From the NCBI RefSeq assembly GCF_014651075.1, contig NZ_BMWE01000003.1, positions 124,001-188,000 of the forward strand: a DNA stretch of 64,000 bases, in the 5' to 3' direction. The notes under the pieces are model-generated. The model made no database searches, was not told the origin of the DNA, and saw only the letters and a program-made list of their open reading frames with translations. This document shows, piece after piece, positions 24,627 to 32,590 of this stretch. The translations under genes and the position numbers were made by a program. Source of the stretch: Streptomyces djakartensis (GTDB taxonomy: Bacteria > Actinomycetota > Actinomycetes > Streptomycetales > Streptomycetaceae). Positions within the stretch are counted from its first letter, which is position 1, and the number at the start of each line of letters is the position of its first letter.

Positions 24627-24853
24627 TCACGCGGAACAACGCTCCGTACCCCCCGGCGGTTACGCCCGTGCCGTCCCGGACAGGCCCGGCCCGGCCCGGC
24701 CCCGCCCCGCCGCGTCCTCCATTCGGCGGAGTCCTCCCCCGCACCTGTTGCAGCCCCTGCCGCCCCGCACTTGACTCGTTGTCTGCGGAATCCTGCGGAT
24801 CGGATCCTGCGGAGTCACGCGGCACGCGCACGCGCGCGGGAGAGGTGCTCACG

Positions 24854-25642
24854 ATGCTTTCGGCCAAGAGTCTGTTCCAGGAGATCCTCGCCAACGACGA
24901 TTCCTTCGCCCTGTTCTGCTCCATCGCCGCGAGCGGCGAGTCCCAAGGCGGCTGGGAGAACGCCCGGATCGCAGCCCTCGTCCCGGAGAGCGAACGCGAA
25001 CTCGCCCCCAAGATCACCCGGCACGGTGCCGACGAGGACAAGCACGGCCGGATCTTCAACGCCCTGATGAAGAAGCGCGGCCTGGAACCGGTCCCGGTCC
25101 CGCCGGAGACCGACTACACCATGCTGCTGGAGAAGCACGGCATCGGCCTCGCCCACGAGCAGCTGAAGCGGGACCAGCGGCTCACGGTCCAGGACATCGT
25201 CACGTATCTCTCGCACAGCAGGGTCACCGAGCAACGTGCCTCCGAGCAGATGGACCTGCTGCGCAAGCACTTCGCGGACCACCCCGACATCGGCCGCGCG
25301 GTCAAGCAGATCTCCAACGACGAGGACAACCACCTCGCGTACTGCCACGAGGAACTGCTCCGCTTCGCCTACGCGGGCCACGGCCGGGCCATCCAGCGGA
25401 CCCTGCGCGAGTGCGCGCTGGCCGAGATCCGGATCTACCGGGACGTCAGCCTCGCGGTCATGGCGAACATGGGCCGCATCCTCGGCTGGTCCAAGGCCAA
25501 GTCGGCCGTGCTCGCGGCGGGCATCCACGCGATGTACGCCTACGAACGGCTGGGCGGCTGGCGCCGGATGGTGTCGCTGAAGACGCCCGAGCGCCGCAAC
25601 GCCCTCGGCGGCCCGGCCCCAGCGGAACCCGAGTTCGTCTAG
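24854..25642 (+). CDS. Ferritin-like diiron domain protein
   Basis: The 262-residue protein looks like a four-helix-bundle ferritin/rubrerythrin relative. Candidate iron ligands are in GADEDKHGRIF, VTEQRASEQMDLL and SNDEDNHLAYCHEELLRF, with ExxH-like spacing. A longer C-terminal region carries a hydrophobic helix (SLAVMANMGRILGW). It might handle iron or act as an oxidase. The ATG at 24854 follows GAGAGGTG and fits a normal N-terminal helix; the frame is open far upstream but that is shadow. The preceding 211 bp (24643-24853) is mostly a low-complexity GC tract with GGCCC repeats and no gene. Confidence 0.8.
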   Translation: MLSAKSLFQEILANDDSFALFCSIAASGESQGGWENARIAALVPESERELAPKITRHGADEDKHGRIFNALMKKRGLEPVPVPPETDYTMLLEKHGIGLAHEQLKRDQRLTVQDIVTYLSHSRVTEQRASEQMDLLRKHFADHPDIGRAVKQISNDEDNHLAYCHEELLRFAYAGHGRAIQRTLRECALAEIRIYRDVSLAVMANMGRILGWSKAKSAVLAAGIHAMYAYERLGGWRRMVSLKTPERRNALGGPAPAEPEFV

Positions 25643-25652
25643 CCGGGCCGCC

Positions 25653-26648
25653 TCACAACCACCCCCGTCGCTTGAACAGCCGGAACACCAGAACCTCCAG
25701 CACGGCCATCAGCACGATCAGCGCCGGATAGGACCACACCCAGCGCAGCTCGGGCATGTGCTCGAAGTTCATGCCGTAGATCCCCGCGAACATCGTGGGG
25801 ATCGCGGCCATGGCAGCCCACGCGGAGATCTTCCGCATGTCGTCGTTCTGCCGGACACTCATCTGCGCCAGGTGGGCCGAGAGGATGTCGGACACCAGCC
25901 GGTCCAGGTTCTCCACGGACTCGTTGACGCGCGTGAGGTGGTCGCTGACGTCCCGGAAGAAGGGCCGGGCCCGGTCGTCCAGGAACGGGACCGCCACGCC
26001 GTACGGAGCCGTGCCCGCCAGCCGGCTCATCGGCAGGGCCAGCGGCCCGGTCGCCCGGCGGAACTCCAGGACCTGCCGTTTGAAGGTGTAGATCCGGGAG
26101 GCGGTGTTCCCCGATCCGCCGGTGTCCGGTGAGAAGACCTCCGCCTCCAGCTCCTCCAGGTCGGTCTGCAACTCGGTCGCCACGTCCAGGTAGTGGTCGA
26201 CGGCGGCGTCGGCGACCGCGTACAGCACGGCGGTGGGGCCGTTGCCCAGCAGTTCCGGTTCCTGCTCCAGACGGCGCCGCACGGCCTTGAGCGGGGCGCC
26301 CTCGCCGTGCCGGACCGTCACCACGAACGAGTCACCGAGGAAGACCATGATCTCGCCGGAGGAGACGGTGTCGCTCTGCGGCTCGTACGTCACCGGCTTG
26401 AGCACCACGAACAGCGAGTCGTCGTACACCTCAAGCTTCGGCCGCTGATGCGCCTTGAGGGCGTCCTCGACGGCCAGCGGGTGCAGGCCGAACTCCTGGG
26501 TGACGTGGTCGAACTCGCGCTCCGTGGGCTCATGCAGCCCGACCCACACGAAACCGCCCGCAGCGCGGGCCTCACCCAGGGCGTCGGAGAAGTCCTCGGG
26601 CCCTTCCGACCGGTGTCCGTCGCGGTAGATGGCACAGTCGACGATCAC
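25653..26648 (-). CDS. corA: CorA-family magnesium/cobalt channel
   Basis: This 331-residue protein has the CorA layout: a large N-terminal cytoplasmic domain (EPTEREFDHVTQEFGLHPLAVEDALKAHQRPKLE), a long stalk helix and two C-terminal transmembrane helices. The selectivity motif GMN is in YGMNFEHMPEL between the helices. It conducts Mg2+ or related divalent cations as a pentamer. The GTG at 26648 lies 61 bp from the divergent phosphatase gene. It ends 10 bp from the convergent ferritin-like gene. Confidence 0.93.
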   Translation of the reverse strand: MIVDCAIYRDGHRSEGPEDFSDALGEARAAGGFVWVGLHEPTEREFDHVTQEFGLHPLAVEDALKAHQRPKLEVYDDSLFVVLKPVTYEPQSDTVSSGEIMVFLGDSFVVTVRHGEGAPLKAVRRRLEQEPELLGNGPTAVLYAVADAAVDHYLDVATELQTDLEELEAEVFSPDTGGSGNTASRIYTFKRQVLEFRRATGPLALPMSRLAGTAPYGVAVPFLDDRARPFFRDVSDHLTRVNESVENLDRLVSDILSAHLAQMSVRQNDDMRKISAWAAMAAIPTMFAGIYGMNFEHMPELRWVWSYPALIVLMAVLEVLVFRLFKRRGWL

Positions 26649-26709
26649 GAAGCGAGTCTCCCGTCACTCGAACGACACGGCACGCGTGCGTGCGCCTACG
26701 CTGGACCGC

Positions 26710-27396
26710 ATGCCCACGCTGATCCTGGTCAGGCACGGACGCTCCACCGCCAACACCGAGGGACTGCTCGCCGGCTGGACGCCCGGTGTCGCCCTCGACG
26801 GACGCGGCGCCGCGCAGGCCGCCGCGCTGCCCGGCCGCCTGGCCGAACTGCCCCTCGCCGAGATCGTCACCAGCCCGCTCCAGCGCTGCCAGGAGACGAT
26901 CCGGCCCCTTCTGGACGCCCGGCCGGAGCTGACCCCGCACACCGACGAGCGCATCGGCGAGTGCCACTACGGCGACTGGTCCGGACGCAAGCTCGACGAG
27001 CTCAAGGACGAGCCCCTGATGGAGGTGGTGCAGGCGCACCCGTCCGCGGCGGCGTTCCCCGGCGGGGAGTCCATGCGGGCGATGCAGACGCGCGCCGCCG
27101 AGGCCGTACGCGAGTGGAACGCGCGCGTGGAGCGCGACCACGGCGCCGACGCCGTCTACCTCATGTGCTCGCACGGCGACATCATCAAGTCGCTCGTCGC
27201 GGACGCCCTCGGACTTCATCTGGACCTCTTCCAGCGGATTTCTGTTGAACCGTGTTCCATCACCGCGATCCGCTACACCCGGCTGCGGCCCTTTCTCGTC
27301 CGCCTCGGCGACACCGGGAACCTCACGTCCCTCGTGCCGCGCGAGGAACCGCCGGGCGACCAAGCCCAAGTCGGTGGTGGTGCGGGCGCACCGTGA
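26710..27396 (+). CDS. Histidine phosphatase (MSMEG_4193-family putative phosphomutase)
   Basis: The 228-residue protein belongs to the phosphoglycerate-mutase-like superfamily. LVRHGRSTAN near residue 6 holds the phospho-accepting His. The second arginine is in TSPLQRCQETI, the catalytic Glu in ERIGECHYGDWSG and the second His in MCSHGDIIKSL. It is first of a conserved actinobacterial series with a DUF3090 gene, a SCO1664-family gene and mshC. That linkage gave it a family name (TIGR03848) but no known substrate. ATG 26710 is the natural start. Confidence 0.9.
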   Translation: MPTLILVRHGRSTANTEGLLAGWTPGVALDGRGAAQAAALPGRLAELPLAEIVTSPLQRCQETIRPLLDARPELTPHTDERIGECHYGDWSGRKLDELKDEPLMEVVQAHPSAAAFPGGESMRAMQTRAAEAVREWNARVERDHGADAVYLMCSHGDIIKSLVADALGLHLDLFQRISVEPCSITAIRYTRLRPFLVRLGDTGNLTSLVPREEPPGDQAQVGGGAGAP

Positions 27397-27474
27397 TCGT
27401 CGGCCGCAGTAGGGTGAAGCGGTCGCAGCAGTGCCGTGGTCACACGGTTCCCACGATTCCAATGGAGACAGGAC

Positions 27475-28065
27475 GTGTCCCGTCAGGTGTTCCTCTACGA
27501 CCATCCGGAGCGTTTCGTGGCCGGTACGGTCGGGCTGCCCGGGCGTCGTTCGTTCTTCCTCCAGGCCACAGCCGGCACCCGGGTGACCAGCGTGGCCCTG
27601 GAGAAGACCCAGGTCGCAGCGCTCGCCGAACGCATGGACGAACTGCTCGACGAGGTCGTACGCCGTAGTGGAGGCAGCGCCTCCGTACCTGCCGTCGCGC
27701 CGTCGGAGATCACCGACACCGACCCGCTGCAAACCCCCGTCGAGGAGGAGTTCCGGGTCGGCACGATGGCACTCGCCTGGGACGGCGACGAACAGCTCAT
27801 GATCGTCGAGGCGCAGGCGCTCGTCGAACTCGACGCCGAATCCGAGGAGGATCTCGCCGAGGCCGAGGAACGGCTGCTCCAGGACGAGGAGAACGGGCCC
27901 CCGATGCTGCGGGTCCGGCTCACCGGCGCGCAGGCCAGGGCCTTCGCCAAGCGCGCCCTCGACGTCGTCAACGCGGGGCGGCCGCCGTGCCCGCTGTGCA
28001 GCCTCCCGCTCGACCCGGAAGGACACGTATGTCCGCGCCAGAACGGATACCGCCGCGGAGCGTGA
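27475..28065 (+). CDS. DUF3090 family protein (TIGR03847)
   Basis: This 196-residue protein begins SRQVFLYDHPERFVAGTVGLPGRRSFFLQATAG and ends with a zinc-motif candidate, CPLCSLPLDPEGHVCPRQNGYRRGA (CxxC followed by HxC). The family is conserved in Actinobacteria beside mshC and has no known function. GTG 27475 follows GGAGACAGGAC. The next gene starts 37 bp before its end, so synthesis of the two proteins is coupled. Confidence 0.88.
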   Translation: MSRQVFLYDHPERFVAGTVGLPGRRSFFLQATAGTRVTSVALEKTQVAALAERMDELLDEVVRRSGGSASVPAVAPSEITDTDPLQTPVEEEFRVGTMALAWDGDEQLMIVEAQALVELDAESEEDLAEAEERLLQDEENGPPMLRVRLTGAQARAFAKRALDVVNAGRPPCPLCSLPLDPEGHVCPRQNGYRRGA

Positions 28066-28859
28066 CACCTCCCCCGGACACCGCCCGGCTGCTCGCCCGG
28101 GGCGAACTCACCGTGCGCGGACGCATCCGTGAGGCGTCCAACGCGGCCCTGTACTGCACCGTGTCCTACGACGGCCGGGAGGCGGCCTGCGTCTACAAGC
28201 CGATCGCCGGGGAGCGGCCCCTGTGGGACTTCCCCGACGGGACGCTCGCCCAGCGCGAGGTCGCCGCGTACGAGGTCTCCGAGGCGACCGGCTGGGGGCT
28301 CGTACCGCCCACCGTGCTGCGTGACGGACCGTACGGCGAGGGCATGTGCCAGCTGTGGGTCGAGGCGGCGCCGGAGGCGGAACTCCTGGCGCTGGTCGAC
28401 CGGGAGGAACCCGGGCCGGGCTGGAAGGCGATCGGCTTCGCCGAGGTCGGCGAGGGACGCACCGCGCTGCTGGTGCACGCGGACGACGAGCGGCTGCGGC
28501 GGCTCGCGGTGCTCGACGCCGTGCTCAACAACGCCGACCGCAAGGGCGGGCACCTGCTGCCCACCGGCGAGGGGCGGCTGTACGGGATCGACCACGGGGT
28601 CACCTTCAACGTCGAGAACAAGCTGCGGACCCTGTTGTGGGGATGGGCGGGGGAGCCGCTCACCTCCGAGGCGGCCGACGTCCTCGAGGACCTCAGGACG
28701 AACCTGGCCGAGGGCGGGGCCCTCGCCGCCCGGCTCGAACCGCTGATCACCGGCGCCGAGATCGAGGCCACGCGCGCGCGGGTCGGCGCGCTGCTCGCCT
28801 CGGGGAAGCATCCGGAGCCGAGCGGGGAGTGGCCGGCGATCCCCTGGCCACCCGTGTAG
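28029..28859 (+). CDS. SCO1664 family protein (kinase-like fold suspected)
   Basis: The 276-residue protein matches the family named after SCO1664 (TIGR03843). It has sequence reminiscent of PI3/4-kinase-like or HipA-like phosphotransferases: a lysine in REAACVYKPIAGERPLWDFP, a catalytic-loop-like LDAVLNNADRKGGHLL and a metal-motif-like LYGIDHGVTFN. No activity is known to me. The ATG at 28029, after GGAAGGA, lies inside the DUF3090 gene. mshC starts 94 bp downstream of its stop. Confidence 0.85.
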   Translation: MSAPERIPPRSVTPPPDTARLLARGELTVRGRIREASNAALYCTVSYDGREAACVYKPIAGERPLWDFPDGTLAQREVAAYEVSEATGWGLVPPTVLRDGPYGEGMCQLWVEAAPEAELLALVDREEPGPGWKAIGFAEVGEGRTALLVHADDERLRRLAVLDAVLNNADRKGGHLLPTGEGRLYGIDHGVTFNVENKLRTLLWGWAGEPLTSEAADVLEDLRTNLAEGGALAARLEPLITGAEIEATRARVGALLASGKHPEPSGEWPAIPWPPV

Positions 28860-28953
28860 CAGCACGACCGGCGGTTTCCCGCAAGAGCGCCTTCTCGGCC
28901 GTCCGGGCCGCTCCCATTCGTATATGGAACTTCAGTCCGGTTAGGCTCATGGC

Positions 28954-30183
28954 ATGCATGCCTGGCCCGCTTCCGAGGTCCCCGCCCTGCCTGGTCAGGG
29001 CCGCGACCTGAGGATCCACGACACCGCGACCGGCGGCCTCGTCACCCTCGACCCCGGTCCCGTCGCCCGTATCTACGTCTGCGGCATCACCCCGTACGAC
29101 GCCACCCACATGGGACACGCGGCGACGTACAACGCGTTCGACCTCGTGCAGCGCGTGTGGCTCGACACCAAGCGGCAGGTTCACTACGTCCAGAACGTCA
29201 CCGACGTCGACGACCCGCTCCTGGAACGCGCACAGCGCGACGGCCTCGACTGGGCCGCGCTCGCGGAGCGGGAGACGGCCCTCTTCCGCGAGGACATGAC
29301 GGCCCTGCGGATGCTGCCGCCGCAGCAGTACATAGGCGCCGTCGAGGCCATACCCGGGATCGTGCCGCTCGTCGAGCGACTGCGTGACCTGGGCGCGGCG
29401 TACGAGCTCGACGGGGACGTCTACTTCTCCGTCGAGTCCGACCCGCACTTCGGCAAGGTCTCGAACCTGGACGCCGCCGCGATGCGGCTGCTGTCCGCCG
29501 AGCGCGGCGGCGACCCGGACCGGCCGGGCAAGAAGAACCCGCTCGACCCGATGCTGTGGATGGCGGCCCGCGAGGGCGAGCCCAGCTGGGACGGCGGATC
29601 GCTCGGACGCGGGCGGCCCGGCTGGCACATCGAGTGTGTGGCCATCGCCCTCGACCACCTCGGCATGGGCTTCGACATCCAGGGCGGCGGCTCCGACCTC
29701 GCCTTCCCGCACCACGAGATGGGCGCCTCCCACGCCCAGGCCCTCACCGGTGAGTTCCCCATGGCCAAGGCGTATGTGCACGCCGGCATGGTCGGCCTCG
29801 ACGGCGAGAAGATGTCCAAGTCCAAGGGCAACCTGGTCTTCGTCTCCAAGCTCCGGCACGACGGCGTCGACCCGGCCGCCATCCGGCTCGCCCTGCTCGC
29901 CCACCACTACCGTGCCGACTGGGAGTGGACCGACCAGGTCCTGGCGGACGCCGTGGCGCGGCTGGGCCGCTGGCGGGCCGCCGTGTCCCGGCCCGACGGG
30001 CCATCGGCCCAGGCGCTCGTGGAGGAGATCCGCGAGGCTCTGGCCGACGACCTGGACGCGCCGGCCGCGCTCACCGCGGTCGACCGCTGGGCCGCGCTGC
30101 AGGAGGAGACCGGCGGCACGGACATCAGCGCGCCCGGGGTGGTCTCCCGGGCGGTGGACGCGCTGCTCGGCGTCGCGCTGTAG
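28954..30183 (+). CDS. mshC: L-cysteine:1D-myo-inosityl 2-amino-2-deoxy-alpha-D-glucopyranoside ligase
   Basis: This 409-residue class I synthetase-like ligase joins cysteine to GlcN-Ins, the third step of mycothiol synthesis. The HIGH-like motif is [10 protein letters not shown] with the zinc cysteine in [41 protein letters not shown] holds the other zinc ligands, and KMSKSKGN is the second ATP motif. It is shorter than cysteinyl-tRNA synthetase, as expected for MshC. It lies at the end of the phosphatase/DUF3090/SCO1664 series and is followed by a hairpin and repeat copy B. Confidence 0.96.
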   Translation: MHAWPASEVPALPGQGRDLRIHDTATGGLVTLDPGPVARIYVCGITPYDATHMGHAATYNAFDLVQRVWLDTKRQVHYVQNVTDVDDPLLERAQRDGLDWAALAERETALFREDMTALRMLPPQQYIGAVEAIPGIVPLVERLRDLGAAYELDGDVYFSVESDPHFGKVSNLDAAAMRLLSAERGGDPDRPGKKNPLDPMLWMAAREGEPSWDGGSLGRGRPGWHIECVAIALDHLGMGFDIQGGGSDLAFPHHEMGASHAQALTGEFPMAKAYVHAGMVGLDGEKMSKSKGNLVFVSKLRHDGVDPAAIRLALLAHHYRADWEWTDQVLADAVARLGRWRAAVSRPDGPSAQALVEEIREALADDLDAPAALTAVDRWAALQEETGGTDISAPGVVSRAVDALLGVAL

Positions 30184-30201
30184 CCGCGATCAAGCCGGAG
30201 G

Positions 30202-30231
30202 CGCCCGGGCGGCATCGGCGCCGCCCGGGCG
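30202..30231 (+). terminator. Terminator of mshC
   Basis: CGCCCGGGCGGC (30202-30213) and GCCGCCCGGGCG (30220-30231) form a 12-bp perfect stem with a 6-nt loop, 18 bp after the mshC stop. Confidence 0.85.
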
Positions 30232-30249
30232 TCCTGCGCGTGCGCGTGC

Positions 30250-30560
30250 CGCGGGGTGGGGGGGCGGGGACGTGTCGGGGGGTGTCCGTCCTCGGAACGG
30301 CGCGATGGAGTCGGATGCCGAGTGACTGTCCGTTGACGCGCCAACCGCTGCGGGCGGACACCCCCCGACACGTCCCCTTCCGTACGTACGCGGCTGCCCG
30401 CCGTCCTAGCTGCGGGCAGTCGTGGCCGTCCTAGCTGCGGGCAGTCGTGCCGCTTGGGCGGCACGGGTGGGCGCAGCGGCACCTCGTCGCGCCGAGTTGC
30501 GCAACGCCCCGCCCCCAGCACCCACGCCGGGTACCTGGAACCGGGCGCAGGCCGCCGCCG
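30250..30560 (+). repeat. Interspersed noncoding element, copy B (plus orientation)
   Basis: Copy B has the cleanest hairpin: perfect 23-bp arms at 30266-30288 and 30355-30377 enclose 66 bases whose sequence is shared with copies A and C. Two 25-bp tandem units containing GTCCTAGCTGCGGGCAGTCG follow, then GTGCCGC-TTGG-GCGGCAC, GTTGCGCAACGCC and GTACCTGGAACCGG. It lies between the convergent mshC and PAC2 genes. The remaining bases to 30649 are GC-rich without a gene. Confidence 0.87.
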
Positions 30561-30649
30561 CTGCGGGCTGCGCAACGCCTACCCCCCCAGCACCGACGTC
30601 GCGGCGTCGCGCCGACCAGGGCACCCGACAGTGAGGCCGCCCCCCGGGC

Positions 30650-31636
30650 TCAGTCCTCCGACGACTCCTCGTCATCGGCGCCGCCGGCCTTCGGCGGCTT
30701 CGGCGGGCGCGTACGGCCGCTGGGGTTGTCCCTGAGGTACGACGTGCTGTCGCTGCCGTCCGCTGTCGCGTGTCCGCCGGAAGCCGGCGGTCCGCCGCCG
30801 TCCCGGCGGCGCAGGTAGCGCTCGAACTCGCGGGCGATCGCCTCGCCCGACGCCTCCGGCAGCTCGGCCGTGTCCCGGGCCTCCTCCAGTGACTGGACGT
30901 ACTCGGCGACCTCGCTGTCCTCGGCGGCCAGCTGGTCCACGCCGACCTGCCAGGCCCGCGCGTCCTCGGGCAGCTCGCCCAGCGGGATGCGCACGTCGAT
31001 CAGGTCCTCCAGCCGGTTCAGAAGGGCCAGCGTGGCCTTCGGGTTCGGCGGCTGGGACACGTAGTGCGGCACCGCCGCCCACAGCGACACGGCCGGCACG
31101 CCCGCGTGCGTGCACGCCTCCTGGAGGACTCCGACGATGCCCGTGGGGCCCTCGTACTTGGTCTCCTCCAGGTCCATGCGGCGGGCCAGGTCCGGGTCGG
31201 ACGTCGTCCCGCTGATCGGCACCGGACGGGTGTGCGGGGTGTCGCCGAGCAGGGCGCCCAGGACGACCACCAGCTCCACGCCCAGTTCGTGCGCGAAGCC
31301 GAGGAGTTCGTTGCAGAACGAGCGCCACCGCATCGACGGTTCGATACCCCGGACCAGGACCAGGTCGCGTGGCTTCTCACCACCGACCCGGACCACCGAC
31401 AACCTTGTCGTCGGCCATGTGATCTTGCGGACGCCCGCTTCCATGAACACCGTGGGGCGGTTCACCTGGAAGTCGTAGTAGTCCTCGGCGTCCAGCGCCG
31501 CGAACACCTCGCCCTTCCACTCCCTGTCGAGATGCGCGACCGCGGTGGAGGCGGCGTCGCCGGCATCGTTCCAGCCCTCGAACGCGGCCACCATGACCGG
31601 GTCGATCAGCTCGGGAACCCCCTCGAGCTCGATCAC
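30650..31636 (-). CDS. PAC2-family protein (proteasome assembly chaperone-like)
   Basis: The 328-residue protein has the PAC2 fold signature of actinobacteria: PELIDPVMVAAFEGWNDAGDAASTAVAHL near the start and LVVVLGALLGDTPHTRPVPISGTTSDP in the middle. Its last 50 residues are low-complexity and charged. PAC2 is a eukaryotic 20S proteasome assembly chaperone; whether bacterial homologues act on the proteasome is not established to my knowledge. The GTG at 31636 is chosen because AAGGAGG precedes it by 8 bases. It lies 25 kb from prcBA in this window. Confidence 0.88.
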   Translation of the reverse strand: MIELEGVPELIDPVMVAAFEGWNDAGDAASTAVAHLDREWKGEVFAALDAEDYYDFQVNRPTVFMEAGVRKITWPTTRLSVVRVGGEKPRDLVLVRGIEPSMRWRSFCNELLGFAHELGVELVVVLGALLGDTPHTRPVPISGTTSDPDLARRMDLEETKYEGPTGIVGVLQEACTHAGVPAVSLWAAVPHYVSQPPNPKATLALLNRLEDLIDVRIPLGELPEDARAWQVGVDQLAAEDSEVAEYVQSLEEARDTAELPEASGEAIAREFERYLRRRDGGGPPASGGHATADGSDSTSYLRDNPSGRTRPPKPPKAGGADDEESSED

Positions 31637-31689
31637 CCAGTGCCTCCTTCCGACGTGCCCTCGCTTGACCACCCAACCTTACGGCGTGC

Positions 31690-31714
31690 CAAGGGGGCGC
31701 CCGCAGCCCCCTTG
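31690..31714 (-). terminator. Terminator of the GntR-family gene
   Basis: CAAGGGGGC (31690-31698) pairs with GCCCCCTTG (31706-31714). The right arm can alternatively pair with the following GCAGGGGG to give a second hairpin, so two structures compete. It is downstream of the leftward regulator gene and upstream of the PAC2 gene. Confidence 0.6.
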
Positions 31715-31796
31715 CAGGGGGAGTGACCCCATGACTGCCCCGTGATACGTCCCTGAACACCCCGTAATCATCCGAGCAGTAGGTGAGAGCCTCTGG

Positions 31797-32468
31797 TCAC
31801 AGCGTGGAGCGCAGCCACTGCTCCACGCTCGCGATGTGCACCGTCGCCCACGAGCGCGCCGCCTCGGCGTCCCGGTCCCGCAGCGCGGCGAGGATCGCCC
31901 GGTGCTCGCGCAGGGTGCGGCCGACGGCGTCCTCCTGGGTGAGGCCGCGCCAGACCCGGGCCCGGGTGGTGGGACCCGACAGGCCGTCGAGCAGCGAGCA
32001 CAGCACGGAGTTGCCCGAGCTCCGCACGATGCCCCGGTGGAACTCCAGGTCGCAGGCGACGAGGTCCTCCACGGACGGGGCGTCACCGAGCTTGTCCAGC
32101 TGGGCCGTGAGCGCGTCCAGCTGCTGCTCGCTGATGCGCAGCGCCGCCATGGCCGTCGCGGCCGGTTCCAGGATGCGGCGTACGGCCAGGAACTCCAGGA
32201 CCGTGTCGTCGCGGTGGAAGTCGACGACGAAGCTCAGCGCCTCGAGCAGGAGCTGCGGGTCGAGGCTGGTGACGTACGTGCCGTCGCCCTGCCGGACGTC
32301 CAGGATGCGGATGAGTGCCAGCGCCCGCACGGCCTCCCGCAGGGAGTTGCGGGACAGCCCGAGGCCGGCGGCGAGTTCGCTCTCCTTGGGCAGCCGGTCG
32401 CCCGGCCGCAGCGCGCCGGAGACGATCATGCCTTTGATCTTCTCGATCGCCTCGTCGGTGACTGCCAT
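31797..32468 (-). CDS. GntR-family (FadR subfamily) transcriptional regulator
   Basis: This 223-residue protein has an N-terminal winged helix (LPKESELAAGLGLSRNSLREAVRALALIRILDVRQGDGTYV) and a FCD domain with DLEFHRGIVRSSGNSVL and EHRAILAALRDRDAEAA as likely metal and effector sites. The ATG at 32468 has GGGAG at good spacing; a TTG at 32489 would add seven residues with a poorer site. Its target is unknown. It sits downstream of the glp operon terminator and is probably transcribed alone. Confidence 0.87.
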   Translation of the reverse strand: MAVTDEAIEKIKGMIVSGALRPGDRLPKESELAAGLGLSRNSLREAVRALALIRILDVRQGDGTYVTSLDPQLLLEALSFVVDFHRDDTVLEFLAVRRILEPAATAMAALRISEQQLDALTAQLDKLGDAPSVEDLVACDLEFHRGIVRSSGNSVLCSLLDGLSGPTTRARVWRGLTQEDAVGRTLREHRAILAALRDRDAEAARSWATVHIASVEQWLRSTL

Positions 32469-32529
32469 GGCGGGCTCCCTGTCGCTCAAGACCTCCGACG
32501 TATCAGGCCATTATGCGGGGTCGGCAGCC

Positions 32530-32569
32530 CGGAAGGGGCGGCTCCGTCGGCGTGGAGCCGCCCCTTCCG
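32530..32569 (-). terminator. Terminator of the glpFKD operon
   Basis: A perfect 16-bp stem (32530-32545 with 32554-32569) has an 8-nt loop. It lies 22 bp after the glpD stop on the minus strand. Confidence 0.9.
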
Positions 32570-32590
32570 TGATCGGGAACCCCCCGGGGT

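Noticed and set aside
30454..30735. Small open frames within and beside repeat copy B
   Set aside because: The translations are Ala/Pro/Arg-rich shadows that do not match between copies A, B and C, so the element appears noncoding.
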